64,000 nt of DNA, taken from Neoarius graeffei (lineage: Eukaryota; Chordata; Actinopteri; Siluriformes; Ariidae). The stretch is from assembly GCF_027579695.1 (NCBI RefSeq), contig NC_083575.1, forward strand, positions 33,426,382 through 33,490,381. The letters are read 5' to 3'. This document shows, one piece after another, positions 22,741-35,475 of this stretch (within the stretch, counting starts at the first letter, position 1; every line of letters begins with the position of its first letter). The notes under the pieces are model-generated. The model was not told the DNA's origin. It ran no database searches and saw only the letters and a list, made by a program, of their open reading frames with translations. Both the position numbers and the translations under genes were made by a program.

Positions 22741-23385
22741 CATCTACCTGAAGTTAAGTCTCCTAATGTGTTATTTTTTATTGGCTTCCAAAATGGGAAA
22801 ATAACATAAAATAACAGAAACGTCAATGCTGCTTTTAATCAGCTATTGTTATGATGCTATAAAAATAAAAGATAATTTTGTGTATGCATAAGCCTTATAC
22901 TTCCCACAGAATTTACCGAGATTTTATTGCATAAAACTATGTAAAATAGCATTTACAATACCTCGGTAAGAGTAATGCCTGCTGTTATTCGTTATGGTGT
23001 CAGAGGCAATATTATTTAAACACGAATAACCTTGACTAAGCTAAAAGTAAATAAAAGAAAATGAAAGTAGAGTTTATTTTATTTTTTTTAAAAAAGCTAT
23101 AATAAAATTGTAATTAGCTATTTAAGTCAGTGTCTTTTTGTTGTTTGTTTCCTTAGCAGATTACAGTGAAAGAATAGCATTAGAGGCTATTTAAAATAGA
23201 ATTTGCAAAACTGATAGCCTACATAATATGGATTTAAAACAAGGATACAGTTTGTTATTGGTTAGACATATAAACTAATGAGGAAAATACACATTTAAAT
23301 TATAAACTCATTATTGGGTCTGACCCTAAAAATAGTCATTCAGTTGAAACTATTCGTATCCAATTAATTCTGCTCAGTGGGGGGG

Positions 23386-23386
<1 letters not shown>
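22741..23386. other. Non-coding, AT-rich
   Basis: No gene or mobile element is recognised. Confidence 0.6.

Positions 23387-23444
<58 letters not shown>
23387..23444. repeat. (AT)n microsatellite
   Basis: Uninterrupted AT run of about 29 units. Confidence 0.97.
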
Positions 23445-23446
<2 letters not shown>

Positions 23447-23642
23447 TTGCTGTTGTTTTTCCCATTACTGTAATTTCGCGCAAACTTGCACATTTTAAAT
23501 TTTGATGTAACTTTCGAGATTTGCACTGTCAATATTTCTCTTCAGTTAGTTGTCTGGTCGCTCCTTAATGAACAAAAAGCGAGAAAACAAAAAAATATAT
23601 ATAGGCTATATTCTCTGAACTTAGCTTTACAATTCCGCTGTA

Positions 23643-23692
<50 letters not shown>
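23643..23692. repeat. (GT)n(GA)n microsatellite
   Basis: GT run followed by GA run. Confidence 0.97.
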
Positions 23693-23694
<2 letters not shown>

Positions 23695-23744
23695 TCGCCT
23701 CATTGTTATCATGTATAATTCCACTTTTTTTTGGGGGGGGGGAT

Positions 23745-24010
23745 TCGGCTGTGGGTAACAATGCGCGCGCCGCGGATAGGCGGATCGGGAGCTCGTGCAG
23801 TTCACGCTGAAAGCCGGGAGTCCGTCCCAGCCTGCAGGGTTCGGAGTACAAGAAAGAAGGGGGAGGGGGAAATCCGCTTTTAGTGACGAAATTAGAGTGG
23901 CACCTGATGATGTCGACTGTGATACGTGTTAATTGCTCCGCAGCTCTCTTAATGAAGGATTTTCAGATTGCGGTGCGGCTGCGGGGTAGACAGAGCGCTG
24001 TTTGGATGAC
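23745..24010. promoter_or_regulatory. CpG-dense block
   Basis: CpG dinucleotides cluster here (for example GCGCGCGCCGCGG at 23763 and GGTGCGGCTGCGGGG near 23970), in contrast to the CpG-poor flanks. It could be a small CpG island, an enhancer or a promoter of an unseen non-coding transcript. No open frame with recognisable protein was found. Confidence 0.35.
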
Positions 24011-24414
24011 TGCTCTGAAACACACTCCACACAAGTCGCCCATTAGTTTGTATAACCCGATATCGATATGTTAAGCATGAACAAATTATATGCACAAAAA
24101 TTATATGTATTCATTTATTATTCAGTTAATTCTGTGCTTTTGGAAATAGTTCAAGGCTTTATCAGTTTAGATGCTTATGCCCCTTTGAGCGTGAATTAAA
24201 TAAGAAACAGTCTATATAAAGTTTTAAAATAGAGTTATATTAATTTATTAACGTATTGATTTGGATTAATTGAGTTGATCTAATTTCCATGAAACGTGCT
24301 AACTCTGTCAGTATTTCTATTAACTGTGAAAAAGCATTTAAATATATTTCTCATCTTGTTTGGTTTATTGCTGTATTTATATCGATTTTCTTTCTGACGT
24401 CAGGTCGTTTTTTC

Positions 24415-24460
<46 letters not shown>

Positions 24461-24839
24461 AGCGACATTTTTTTTTTTCTGCTGCAATGGCTATCAGAAA
24501 TGGTTGACGATATCCAGACTTGATTTCAACATAACCTATTATAAAAGCTTCATATTCAGATATCAACCATTCAGAAAATACATATACATGCTTTATTTTA
24601 TATCCCATATTATGTTATTTGTAAATTTGCAAGGTTTTTTTTTTTTTTTAGTCTGTTTATTCACATTTCTCCATCTGTTCTGGTATGCAGTACAGTCTGT
24701 TTTCAAGCATGGATTCTTCTGTCCAGATCTTGCTTCTTTTTTTAAGAGTAGTCACATGCATAGCATTGGACTTGTCTTTCTGCAAATTACTTGTTACCTA
24801 CTGGCATCTATTTATATTAGGCTTGGAATATAAAGCTTT
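24011..24839. other. Non-coding, AT-rich, with (CT)n
   Basis: A (CT)n microsatellite lies at 24419-24455 and poly-T tracts follow. No gene is supported. Confidence 0.6.
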
Positions 24840-25060
24840 GTTATTGCGCTGCCTCAGGTGAATTGTTTATGACACGGCTAATGGGAGTAATTGTTATTGT
24901 TGAAATTGCCTGTCAAGAGAGTGACAGCGGAGATTCTGTCGCTCTTTTCTCTCTGATCGGCCTCCTCCGCCGTGTAATGAGCAGCGCCGCCGCTCCATAA
25001 TGCGCCTGTCAATGCTACATGCAGCGCTACTCGTATCTCATTGATGACGCCCAAAAAACA
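24840..25060. promoter_or_regulatory. Candidate enhancer with clustered MEIS core sites
   Basis: Three MEIS core hexamers (TGACAG or its complement) lie within 102 bp: 24910-24915, 24922-24927 and 25006-25011. The block is non-repetitive and of balanced composition between AT-rich and microsatellite DNA. Regulatory use is inferred only. Confidence 0.35.
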
Positions 25061-25087
25061 TCGACAGGAGTTGCGACAAGGTGAGGT

Positions 25088-25090
<3 letters not shown>

Positions 25091-25179
<89 letters not shown>

Positions 25180-25180
25180 G
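25091..25180. repeat. (AG)n(TG)n(AG)n compound microsatellite
   Basis: An AG run, a TG run of about 19 units and a second AG run form a mirror-like arrangement. A shorter GT run lies at 25220-25238. Confidence 0.97.
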
Positions 25181-25238
25181 TAGATTCGTTACTGGGTGTG
25201 CTCTCCATGTGAGCATTGTTTGTGTGTGTGTGTGTGTG

Positions 25239-26759
25239 TGGGGGTCCTCTGTTCAGACTGCGGTAAAAATGATTTTTTTAAAATGTATTCAAATTAAAAA
25301 AAACATAATTACAAATTCTTCACGCATGTATTTCCAACGCTTTAGTTCTTTTGCAAAGTTCCGATTGTCTCGGGTGAATGGGTGGGTCAGCGGTCGTTAA
25401 TGAGCGTATGCATTTTGCGTGAGCGCCTGTCCAAACAAGAGGACTTAGGGTTTTTTTTTAAATATCACATCATGTACTATAACTGTAGCTATCAAGCTGC
25501 AGGGTCGGTATGAATCCTTTCAAAATCTCAGAATGACAATGTCGGAGTGTAAAGGACAAGCACCGTGTCCAGTCTGAGGAATCTGCCCGATCCAAGAGAC
25601 TAGAACAGCATTCTTGTTTTAACGTGGGCAGCTGAGTTCCCCTATTGCTCTTTACGCAGAAGCAAAATAAGCGTGTATTTAATATCTTGTCGATTTGAAC
25701 ACAGCGTGGTTTTCTATTGATTTGTACGGTTTTTTGGCCTAAATAAACTTACTCGATAAGCTGACCATAAAAAAAATATAAGCTACTATGATTCAGAAGC
25801 AATATCAGATTTTAAAGCTCAATGAAAAATGGTGATATTAAATGGCTTGTAGGCATTACATTAAAGATAGGCGTGACACACAGCCTGTGTAAGATGAAAA
25901 TCAGACTAAACTACATTTGAATGCAATTACGATAGTCTGAGTTATAATTCTAGCAGTGTGCAGATTGGCATTCCATTAGCGAAGGACGAATAATTATAGT
26001 TGCCTGATAGCACCTCTGTGAGTTGTATGATTATGATCATACTCCATTTTTAATCTTTCGGTTAAACCTTTAGTCTATGTGCTCTGTGGTCTTATTTGCA
26101 CAGCAGCCGGCGGAGGATATTGTAGGTACACAGAGCAGGACAAAGACAGCATCCCCTCCCTTTAGTCGTATCAATCAATTTTATTCAAATAATACCATTA
26201 GCTGTATATTCATTTATCATGGATGAAAAAGTAGATACCATTAATTACCGTTTCCAGCATGCTGCAAACTTGATTATGGTGATTTGAATATAAAACAAAA
26301 CTACACAGATGGGTGGACATTAGGAAGGAGAGGCTCATTTGAATAGGTTAACAGACATTAATAGCAAAGATGATTTATTTTTCTGGCCTGCGCTTTAATG
26401 ATATTGTTATTCCATGGAGTTATGTGCATCCTCATGAGCCCCGTACGGCAAAAATAAACGCTCATGCACATTAGGCTTTTTGATATCCAGGCAGTGAAAT
26501 GATTTGTAAAATTATTATTGCACCTTCCATTTTATATGCCATGCACTTCTAGATTTCAGAGATAAAAAGTAATTGATTTTACCTGTGGGCCATTAACCTT
26601 TAAAGGTACTGTAAGTGGAACTGTTAAATAAAATATAATAAAATATGAAGGGGGAAACAGTTAGTCTGTTTAATTGCTTTAAGTAGAGACTGTTATATGT
26701 TGATGAAGGCAGTGGTCTAATTTAATTTTCTGTTAAAAATAAATAAATAAAACTCTGTA

Positions 26760-26762
<3 letters not shown>
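25239..26762. other. Non-coding, conserved-looking in part
   Basis: No gene is supported. The part at about 26080-26560 is unique, with homeodomain-like TTAATTA/ATTA cores and a forkhead-like AAATAAACG, and resembles a developmental non-coding element. Confidence 0.4.

Positions 26763-26832
<70 letters not shown>
26763..26832. repeat. (TA)n microsatellite
   Basis: Uninterrupted run of about 35 TA units. Confidence 0.97.
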
Positions 26833-26834
<2 letters not shown>

Positions 26835-27147
26835 AACAAATCAGCCATTGACTCATTAAGCACTGTTCCTGTTTCAGCATCTGATTAAAACTTAACATTT
26901 TTAAAGTTCTTTCATTTTCTTTTCTTGTGAGGATATTGTGCCTTCTTATTTATGAAATCACATAAGAGGGAAGCTATGCTCTTAGAGGCAAGAGAGAGCC
27001 GATCTTCTGATGTGGCTACTCATCTTCACATTGTCAGGCATGAAAACATACACATACAGTACATACATGCTCCCCATATTCACCTTATGCTCAAGCCCAT
27101 TGTATGTTTACTGTCCCCTTACTGCCCCCTCCCTTTCTTTCTCTCTC

Positions 27148-27151
<4 letters not shown>

Positions 27152-27211
<60 letters not shown>
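27152..27211. repeat. (AC)n microsatellite
   Basis: About 30 AC units after a CT-rich tract. Confidence 0.97.
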
Positions 27212-27212
<1 letters not shown>

Positions 27213-27898
27213 CTACAGGCATTAACCTGTGGAACAAGGCCTTTATATATGAAAGTGCTTCTACTGCCATGTTTCAATATATTAGATAATATATCCTAAA
27301 ATTACTTTTTGGCCTCACTATTACAGCTTTCCCTTTTAATAAATGTGGGCAGTGTGGCGATAGAGGTTTGGGGTGATCTTTAACCGTATGGTCATTTTCT
27401 TGGTGTTGTCAGTCTGAAAGGAGGGGGAATGCTTGCCCAGAGAGAGATCCCCAGGTGCTCCCGATGAATCGTTGCTCTCAGAAACACTTGTTTCATGATA
27501 TCATAAAGCTGCAATAGATATACAAATGAACAACTCGTGCCTTTCATTGACCCCTGCACAGAAAATCATGAGCAACAATAGGTTTAGTGAGAGAGGAATA
27601 GAAGCTGAAAGGGAAGGCGGGGGTAGTGACAATGTTGGCAAGCCCTGTGTGGGAGCAGGTGCCAGCAGAGAGGATAATAAACACGATACACACAACAAGA
27701 TGGCTACTCACTCTAGCTAAAGTCTTTTGGCCATGGTTAGGTCATCGGCCTCAAAATTCCACATCAAATTAATGAGCTTTTTTTTCTTTGCCTTCTAATT
27801 TTCTGCTCTCCTTTCTTATCCATTTCCTTTCTGTCTTTCATAACCCTGCTTTCCTTCCCTCTCACCCTGCTGTCTTTTTTCTGCTCCTGACCTGCACC
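27212..27898. other. Non-coding
   Basis: No gene recognised; partly CT-rich near the right end. Confidence 0.6.
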
Positions 27899-27934
27899 TC
27901 TCTCTCTCTTTCTCTCACGCACGCACGCACGCGT

Positions 27935-27970
<36 letters not shown>
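27899..27970. repeat. (CT)n(ACGC)n(AC)n compound microsatellite
   Basis: CT run, short ACGC run, then an AC run to 27970. Confidence 0.95.
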
Positions 27971-27974
<4 letters not shown>

Positions 27975-30547
27975 CAGGATCTTAATCAGCACCAGATGGA
28001 CATGGTGTCGAAATTGTCCAAAAGGCTCAGAGAACGCAGGGAGCTGTCAGGCCTGTGGAGAGAGTGGAATTCTTCAGCAATAAAACTGGGATTTATTGCC
28101 TCTCTAGACCCTGCTCTGATAAAATGTTCCTTTTCTGATAGAGGGAGGCCACTGTCCATTACACTCACCCAACTCCACTACCAACCTAACAACAAGCTGC
28201 TGTCAGAGACCGAAAGCCTTCATGTCCCCTACTGAGCCAAATGAACCTGCTAAAATAGCCGCTTTCCACAATAGGCTGGGTAATTGAAACCAGAATGTGG
28301 AGGATTTGATAAATAGCTTGACCCTGAAGGAATGCTCAAGTCATAAATTTTAAGTGCATTTTGGTTGTGTGTTTTGGGTAAATGTATGTCTGGGCATGTG
28401 TCTTGGTGTGTACATACATGTTCATATGTGTGTGCAGGTCTATGTTTTTATTATTTGTAATAATGGATATTTTTCGTTTCGGAGCAGGCACCGATGTATA
28501 CTAAAACCTTTGTGGGTTTAAAGCACATTTCCAGCTTAAGATCAAATGCATGATAAATATTGTGAGCTTATGTAGTTTTTTCTCATACTAGCTGGTTTAC
28601 ATTAAAGTGTGTTACAGGGCAGACCAAGCTCCAAAAGATGTAGCTGAGGATGTGCCACTTATATCCAAAAAAAATAGGTAATAGCATCTGCAAATAAAAA
28701 TTTATGTTAAAAATTGTCACAAATGCCAAGTAAAAAAAGACATTCTAAAACATGTTTGTATGTTTGCACATGAATGAAGTGGAACTATTGATGTGTGTCA
28801 GCCATGTAATATAAACATTAAAAACTAAGATTATTCACAACTTTTTGTGTCATATTTTTAATTTGATTCAACACAAATTATTCATCATTCAATTTTTGTG
28901 ATTAAAACTTATTTCAAGTTTGAGATTGTGGAATCATGAACATGTGGTACAACATAGAATTAGGTTTATATGATTCTGGCATGTGGCTGTAGACTGGGTC
29001 TAGCACTGTGTAAACAGACCCAAATACTCAATTTATGATGCTTGTCCCAGCTAAACCAGGGGTCTGTATATTTTTAGCAGCATAATTATTTTTGCAGCTT
29101 TTCAGAGTACGTCTTGTGTTGTTCTAAGAGCTGAAGCACATATAGACGTGCTGGGTGTGGTTTACTCTGTGATCCTTAACAAAGTCTTAATTGTGTTTTT
29201 GTTTTTGTTGTCCCTCTGTGACTTTCTTTAGGGTATTATATTATACAGTCACGCTAAAAGAACCTTGCCACACATGAGAGACTACCACAGGGTTTCTGAC
29301 TTGCTGACAGTTACCTGTGCAGCCTTCTGGTGCATGACTCTATTATGAGCCAGACACATAAATATTTCCTATTTTCCAGAATAGCTTTTAATTTTACAAG
29401 TTTTATGGCTCTAATATTAAGTGCATGTGTTTTACAAGACATTGTGTCCTCTGAGTCAACCCCCTGCCCCCATCTCCCCCTCACCCCCCATCAACACCAC
29501 CACCCAAAAACATACAAGAGTTGCAAGGTTTTTTGTTTTTTTTTTTACCTTGGGGAAGGGGGGATTTGTGGGCCCCTTTCAGACACACTCCTCCGCATCC
29601 TATTACCTCATGGCCTCCCTTTTTGAAGAACAACAGCTCAGTGAGTTGGGGTCCAGAAGCAGGTACCGGTAACTCCCTGTGTCTCCCTGCTGGCATGTTG
29701 ACATAAGAGTCCAAAAACCTTCATCTTCATGACATATTTCTATGCAATCAGTATTCCATGTATAGAGCAAATTCACTGTTAATATGTTCTGAAATCGAAA
29801 ATAAAATGGCTTGATGCAGTGTACATGCATTCAGTCTGCCTTGGATTGATGTTTGAAGTTTTCCCTTGGCAGATCCATAAGTTATGACAAACTTTACATA
29901 CCTGCCTCACTCGGAATTTATAACTGTGAAATGGAGTTTTGAATGAATGAGGGAAGTGGGCTTTGTGCATGTGTATATGTCTGTTTATGTATGTGTGGAT
30001 GCATGCAGGGAGAGGAGAGGACTCAAGATATGAGCCAATCCAATAATACGCCACGTCCTCTCCCCCAGGGACAAATTGATGTGAAGTGCTGTCTGTCAAG
30101 ATTAAGTGTCTATTTGCTTTCTGTTCACATGTGGCTACAGCACAAAACAGTTAGGGTCATCTCACCTCTTTGACAACACATCTTGCCCATGTAAAAAAAA
30201 AGAACGAGTGGAAAGCACACTTTAATCTGGGTGCCTCATCTGAGCAAACTCTTCCTTGGTTATTAAAGACATGGCTGAATTAAGGCTTTGCTGGTCATCT
30301 TTACAAGGACACTATCAAAGGGCCAGTTCCAGAAGCTTTGTTTTCTTGGCTAAGGCTTCGTTTTCCCTAATCCACTGCACTGAACTATGATCTTTTCCTT
30401 CTCTCCTTTCCCCTCCTTTGCTCCAAACCTCAGATTGTGTTCTCAATGCACCCCTATATATTGCAAGCCTTGATTATGATATTGTGGTACCATGGCCATC
30501 ATCATTTCTAGGATGTTGGTGTCTAAGAATAAATAAGCAGAGAAAAT
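27971..30547. other. Non-coding unique region
   Basis: No gene or mobile element is recognised. Short C-rich (29460-29510) and T-rich tracts are present. Confidence 0.55.
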
Positions 30548-30558
30548 TGCATGATTAT

Positions 30559-30925
30559 CTCATCTCATTATCTCTAGCCGCTTTATCCTTCTACAGGGTC
30601 GCAGGCAAGCTGGAGCCTATCCCAGCTGACTACAGGCGAAAGGCGGGGTACACCCTGGACAAGTCGCCAGGTCATCACAGGGCTGACACATAGACACAGA
30701 CAACCATTCACACTCACATCTACGGTCAATTTAGAGTCACCAGTTAACCTAACCTGCATGTCTTTGGACTGTGGGGGAAACCGGAGCACCCGGAGGAAAC
30801 CCACGCGGACACGGGGAGAACATGCAAACTCCACACAGAAAGGCCCTCACCGGCCCCGGGGCTCGAACCCAGGACCTTCTTGCTGTGAGGCGACAGCGCT
30901 AACCACTACACCACCGTGCCGCCCC
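30559..30925 (-). mobile_element. tRNA-headed SINE, (ATGAG)n tail
   Basis: A full SINE of 367 bp is flanked by an exact 11-bp duplicate TGCATGATTAT (30548-30558 and 30926-30936). On the minus strand it starts with a tRNA-like head (GGCACGGTGGTGTAGTGG A box and GGTTCGAGCCC B box), then a body with GTTTCCTCCGGGTGCTCCGG, and ends in ATGAG-type tandem repeats. Such a tail suggests mobilisation by a CR1/L2-type LINE. Other copies: 46664, 57072, 58138 and 60450. Confidence 0.93.
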
Positions 30926-30936
30926 TGCATGATTAT

Positions 30937-31850
30937 TCAAAAAAATATTTAGCATTCAGAAATCAGTCATTGTAGCAAATTTATTTGACAAGACTTATTG
31001 TTTGCAAATTACTATCAGAACTACTGAACCTTTGAACAAGGAGTACAAAAATCATTTATAATTTTAATTGAAAAGGATTTCACAAGATAAATATAAGGTA
31101 ATTGAGCTATGCATGATGAGAGAACATGTATTATTGATCTGCAACTTGGTCAAAAGACAAATAAACAATAAACAGTACATGTATTATTTACAGAAATACA
31201 AACAACAGCTCGCACATACATCACCAGTATTTTTAAACATGCCATAAATCTGGCCTTCTGAATAGGCCTGGTGTGTCTTATGGTTGCCATGTCCATAATA
31301 CCATATAACATAAGCACATTGTAGTTGATTGGTAGACATAAATATTGATGGTGTCTCAGACACAGTTTAGCACCCAGCTACAATTCATCTATAAATTGAC
31401 CTGCTGCTGTATGAGAGAAAAAAGTCAAGGCCTGTCATTCCGGGAGCAGCACAGCCTCGAGCAGAACAAGTCAATACAACTGACCAATGAAGACAGACAT
31501 GGTCTCTGCTTTGGTGTATATCTTGTCACCCCAAATTTATTAACCTAAGTAATAAAAAAAATAAATACCAAATAAGTTAGTAAACATAAACAGGAGATAA
31601 GAAACATCATTATGAGAAGTAAATGCTACTCTAAGTAACAGTATAATCTTATTTCTGAAGACTATCCACTTAATTATGTAGGATTAAAATAAGTGGGAAA
31701 AAAATACTGTCAGAGATAAATGGTTTCTTGAGAAATTTGGGGTTTGAGATATATTCTGTCTGTATATTTGTCTGTTATTGTTATGTGTGTTTTGTGATTT
31801 ATGTGAATTTGCTGCTGCAACACTGCAATTTCCCATTGGGGATTAATAAA

Positions 31851-31882
<32 letters not shown>

Positions 31883-33628
31883 CCCTTAGGTAAAGGGTAG
31901 GGGAAATTAGACCACAAAGAATGTGAATTGTTTGCAGTTTTTATCTTCCTGTTATTGCAGCTTATTTAGAGGGCAAAATGATTGAATCACACATTATATA
32001 TTATATATTATATATGGTATTGGGCCTATACATAGAGCACATGATTCATAAATAATGAACATATTGCACATATCAACATACCTACATCTGCCCAATCCTT
32101 TGAGGTCCACTCAAGCATTAAAACATAGTAAATTAAACTATCATTCTTGTGCTTTAGCCATAATGGGGTACTAACAGTGGCCCTCCAAACCTGGACCACT
32201 GCTAGCTGATTGTGTTTCATGTGGAATGGAAAAGGGGCATTTGGCTGAATTATCAAATAGACATGTTTCCTTTATACCTTAGTGGACAGTAATAGTTAGA
32301 GGGTACAGAAAGAGAGGTGGCACAACTTTGAATGGCCTCAACTATTTGCCTACTCTGTTTCAAGCTCTTTCAAACATCATGAATTGTGATGATTTTTGTA
32401 GCCCAGGATTTGTGTAGGGAAAAGGTTATTAATACAGTCTTCACCTGTAGGCAGATAAATCAAGATTGACTGAATGTGATAAAAAAAAGGGTTCATGTAC
32501 AAATGTGGGTATTAAAGACTTTAATTAATTCAAGGCCTCTCTTGAGGTTCATGTAAGACACCAGTGGGGCCTGTCTGGTAAAAATAAATCCCAAATTTTG
32601 TGTTCAGCAAAGCTGTGCACAGAAATTGTGAGTTTGAGATGTATTAAAGAGTTAGAGAAATTAGATCAGACAATTTGGGAGTTTGGTTTTGCTTTTTATT
32701 GTCTGTCGGCAAGGCTGTTTTATAGTGTGAAATAATTTGTATAATTTTATGCCAAGTAAACCATGTCATCAGAATTCATTTGAATGGAGGAAAGGACAAA
32801 TAATAGTATTGAATATAAACAGATTTAATATTCAAAAGTAAAAGCAATATTAAAAACCGAAGGGACCATGTTGGGCACAAGCACTGTCCAGCACAGCAGT
32901 GTTTATATGTCTTCCTAGAAAGCATGTCCCAATGTGAGAGAGCTGGCTAGAGAAAACAAACATTTTGTCAATTTGTAACTTTCTAATGAAAAGTGCTGAA
33001 TGGTAAGCTCTGCACTAATTTAGTTTAATGGGAAAATATCTCAGCTGAGCTCTCTTACATGTGATCTGAATATAAAATCTGAAGGTAGTTGCCAGTGTTA
33101 CTGGTAGATTCCACTGCTTCTTCTAAATTGTAAGTGGATCAAGACTTGTTGGATAATTATTTCTAATTAAACAAATAAATAACAGTGTGTCTGAATGAAA
33201 AAAAGATATGTTATATTTTACAAATGCCAGATGTGGTTCTTTTATTTCAGTACATCATGATAATAATGACCTAATATCAGATACTGAAAAAATAAAATAA
33301 AATAAAAAATAATAAAAAAAAGCCAGAGGTACCGCATCTGAAGCAGGCATCTCTTTAGAAAAACAGCACGAACTACTCACAAACTTCATGAAAATACTTC
33401 ACGTGTTAATTATTTCCGTTGACTGAAAGTTCGAAACAAAATAAGCTATAAAAAAGTAGCCTATAATTTCTGCGACTATTTTGGTGCGTTTACGTTGGGA
33501 AACGCTAATAAGCAACGGTAAACAACAACAAAGACAGAAATAAAGTCACTTGATTAACAAGTTTCCAGTTGGGGTGTGAAACCGAAAACGCGGCTCGGGA
33601 ACGTGACAAGGCGAGAGCGCGTCGCCCT

Positions 33629-33629
<1 letters not shown>
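30937..33629. other. Non-coding, with LINE-tail-like piece
   Basis: No gene is seen. About 31740-31881 resembles a common fish LINE 3' end (AATTTCCCATTGGGGATTAA then AATAAAAT and a (CT)n tract). A TATATTA-type tandem lies near 31995-32016. Confidence 0.45.

Positions 33630-33679
<50 letters not shown>
33630..33679. repeat. (AC)n microsatellite
   Basis: About 25 CA units, abutting the dispersed repeat on its right. Confidence 0.97.
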
Positions 33680-33682
<3 letters not shown>

Positions 33683-33960
33683 TTTGTCTCACTATCCTTG
33701 TGAGCACCTTCCATTGACATTTATTAATGCAGTTAATTAATGCTATGCCTGCACCTAAACCTAACCCTAATCTTAACCTCAGTAATGAATAGGAAACTTG
33801 TTTTTTGTTAACAACAACAACAACAACAACAACAACAAATTCCTTGTGGGGACCCAATGTCTCCACAAGGTCGAAATTGTCAGATTTTACTGTCCTTGTG
33901 GGGACATTTTGTCCTCATTAGTATATAAACACACGCACGCACACACACGTGCGGTATAAC
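33680..33960. repeat. Dispersed fish repeat with hairpin motif
   Basis: The tract carries CCTAAACCTAACCCTAATC, a degenerate telomere-like stretch, a (CAA)n run at 33811-33838, and an inverted pair CCTTGTGGGGAC/GTCTCCACAAGG (33842-33870) followed by another CCTTGTGGGGACA. This combination next to CA microsatellites is familiar from many fish genomic sequences; the family is not named here. Confidence 0.55.
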
Positions 33961-34379
33961 GTTCTTACTCGTCTCTTTGTTCTGAATTAAGGGACCGAAA
34001 GACGTGACCCTGTCAACAGTTAAGAATGTTGATATTGTCATGCAGTGAGAGAGTGGAGACCTGCGCGCTGAGGTTAGGAAATGAGCTGTGCTACCAATCT
34101 ATATTCAAACTATTCACAGGCAAGACTAACATTTTTGCCAAGTACGAAATGGGTTATGAACGTATTGTATTGTATTCTACTGTATTGTAACTATTACTAA
34201 TTCAATTAGCTAGTTAATTATTTCATTATAAAGATTTTGCTTTCATTTAAACAGCCAGGATGGACGTGAGTATCTTGCACCGATGAGCGAATTTGCAGAT
34301 GAGCCATGTCTTCGGTGGAAAATTAATCTATTCGGTCACCTAAGGAAAAAAAAACTGGGGCACTTGTACTGTATATCAA

Positions 34380-34410
<31 letters not shown>

Positions 34411-35354
34411 GGTCATCTCGCTCTCTCGCGGCGGGTAAAGCAGCTTCGGATGTCACCGTGCTGAGATCCGATCCACTCGTACCCTTTAATGAGCACCTGC
34501 TCTCCATGATAATGCCAGCCAAAAAACGCACTCACCATCTCTCTCCCATTCTTTCATACAACATGAAGTATTGTGTTTCGGTGGGACAATAACCCCTCAT
34601 GTTCTCGCCCGCTTTGATCAGAGAAAACATCATATGCACGATTGTTATCTGGGGGGCAAAGGAAAGCTCAACGCGTAGCAGGACTTCCAATGCAGCCAGT
34701 GTCCAGGGTGTGCGTCTGTTAGGCTATGTTACTCATCTTGCCCGTGGATGCTCGGCGCGCGCGCACACACACACACGCACACAGAATCCAGAAGGGTGCG
34801 GAATCAGACGCGTTGTAATATTTTTAAATCAGTTGAAATTCGCTACAAAGTAAACCCAAAAGTGTATTACTTTTGGAATTTATTTATTTATTTATTTATT
34901 TATTTATTTCATGATAATATTCCACAATTTAAAAAGGAGATGAATAAAATCAAAATTATCTAAAGTGGGGAAAATAAAAATCGCCACAGGGGATGTTTAA
35001 AGCGCTCGTCAATCTGATTAAGTCTCTGAGTTCGAGGCACACATCAGGGCTTACTAAATTTTATTCACTATAAATTATCAGTTAAATAAATTAGCAAGTC
35101 AAGGCGGCGTTGAAATGGTGCTACTGCAAACTAAACACGCTTGGCTATACATTACATGTCGCTGTGTAGTTAGAACAGTAGGTGAAAAGGTCGTGACCCT
35201 TTAAGGTAAATATGTGAGTTGCAAGCTGAGACAAGACAGACAGCCCGAATTCCGCGCGCATAGCAGCGCAGCGATAACCCTGTGACCCACAACCACGTGA
35301 CCGCTCGTCTTTAATTTACGCCTACGGGCTCGCGTTGCAACCGACAACCAAGGA
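33961..35354. other. Non-coding with simple repeats
   Basis: A (CT)n run lies at 34381-34407 and (TTTA)n at 34879-34909. A moderately CpG-rich block lies around 35240-35345. No gene is supported. Confidence 0.5.
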
Positions 35355-35395
35355 TCAATAAATAAATAAACAAATAAACAAACAAACAAACAAAC

Positions 35396-35474
<79 letters not shown>

Positions 35475-35475
35475 T
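35355..35475. repeat. (AAAT/AAAC)n then (GATA)n microsatellite
   Basis: AAAT/AAAC-type units (35355-35395) are followed by about 20 uninterrupted GATA units. Confidence 0.97.

Noticed and set aside
24360-24833. 157-codon open frame rich in Phe, Ser and Leu
   Set aside because: It is driven by a (CT)n tract and poly-T runs; nothing resembles a protein family.
26952-27299. 115-codon open frame with long Thr-His repeat
   Set aside because: It is translation of an AC microsatellite; the same applies to other frames over (GT)n, (CT)n and (AG)n runs.
30559-30693. Conserved open frames inside SINE copies (such as one containing GKLEPIPADY)
   Set aside because: Similar frames recur in every SINE copy simply because the SINE is repeated; the element is non-coding.
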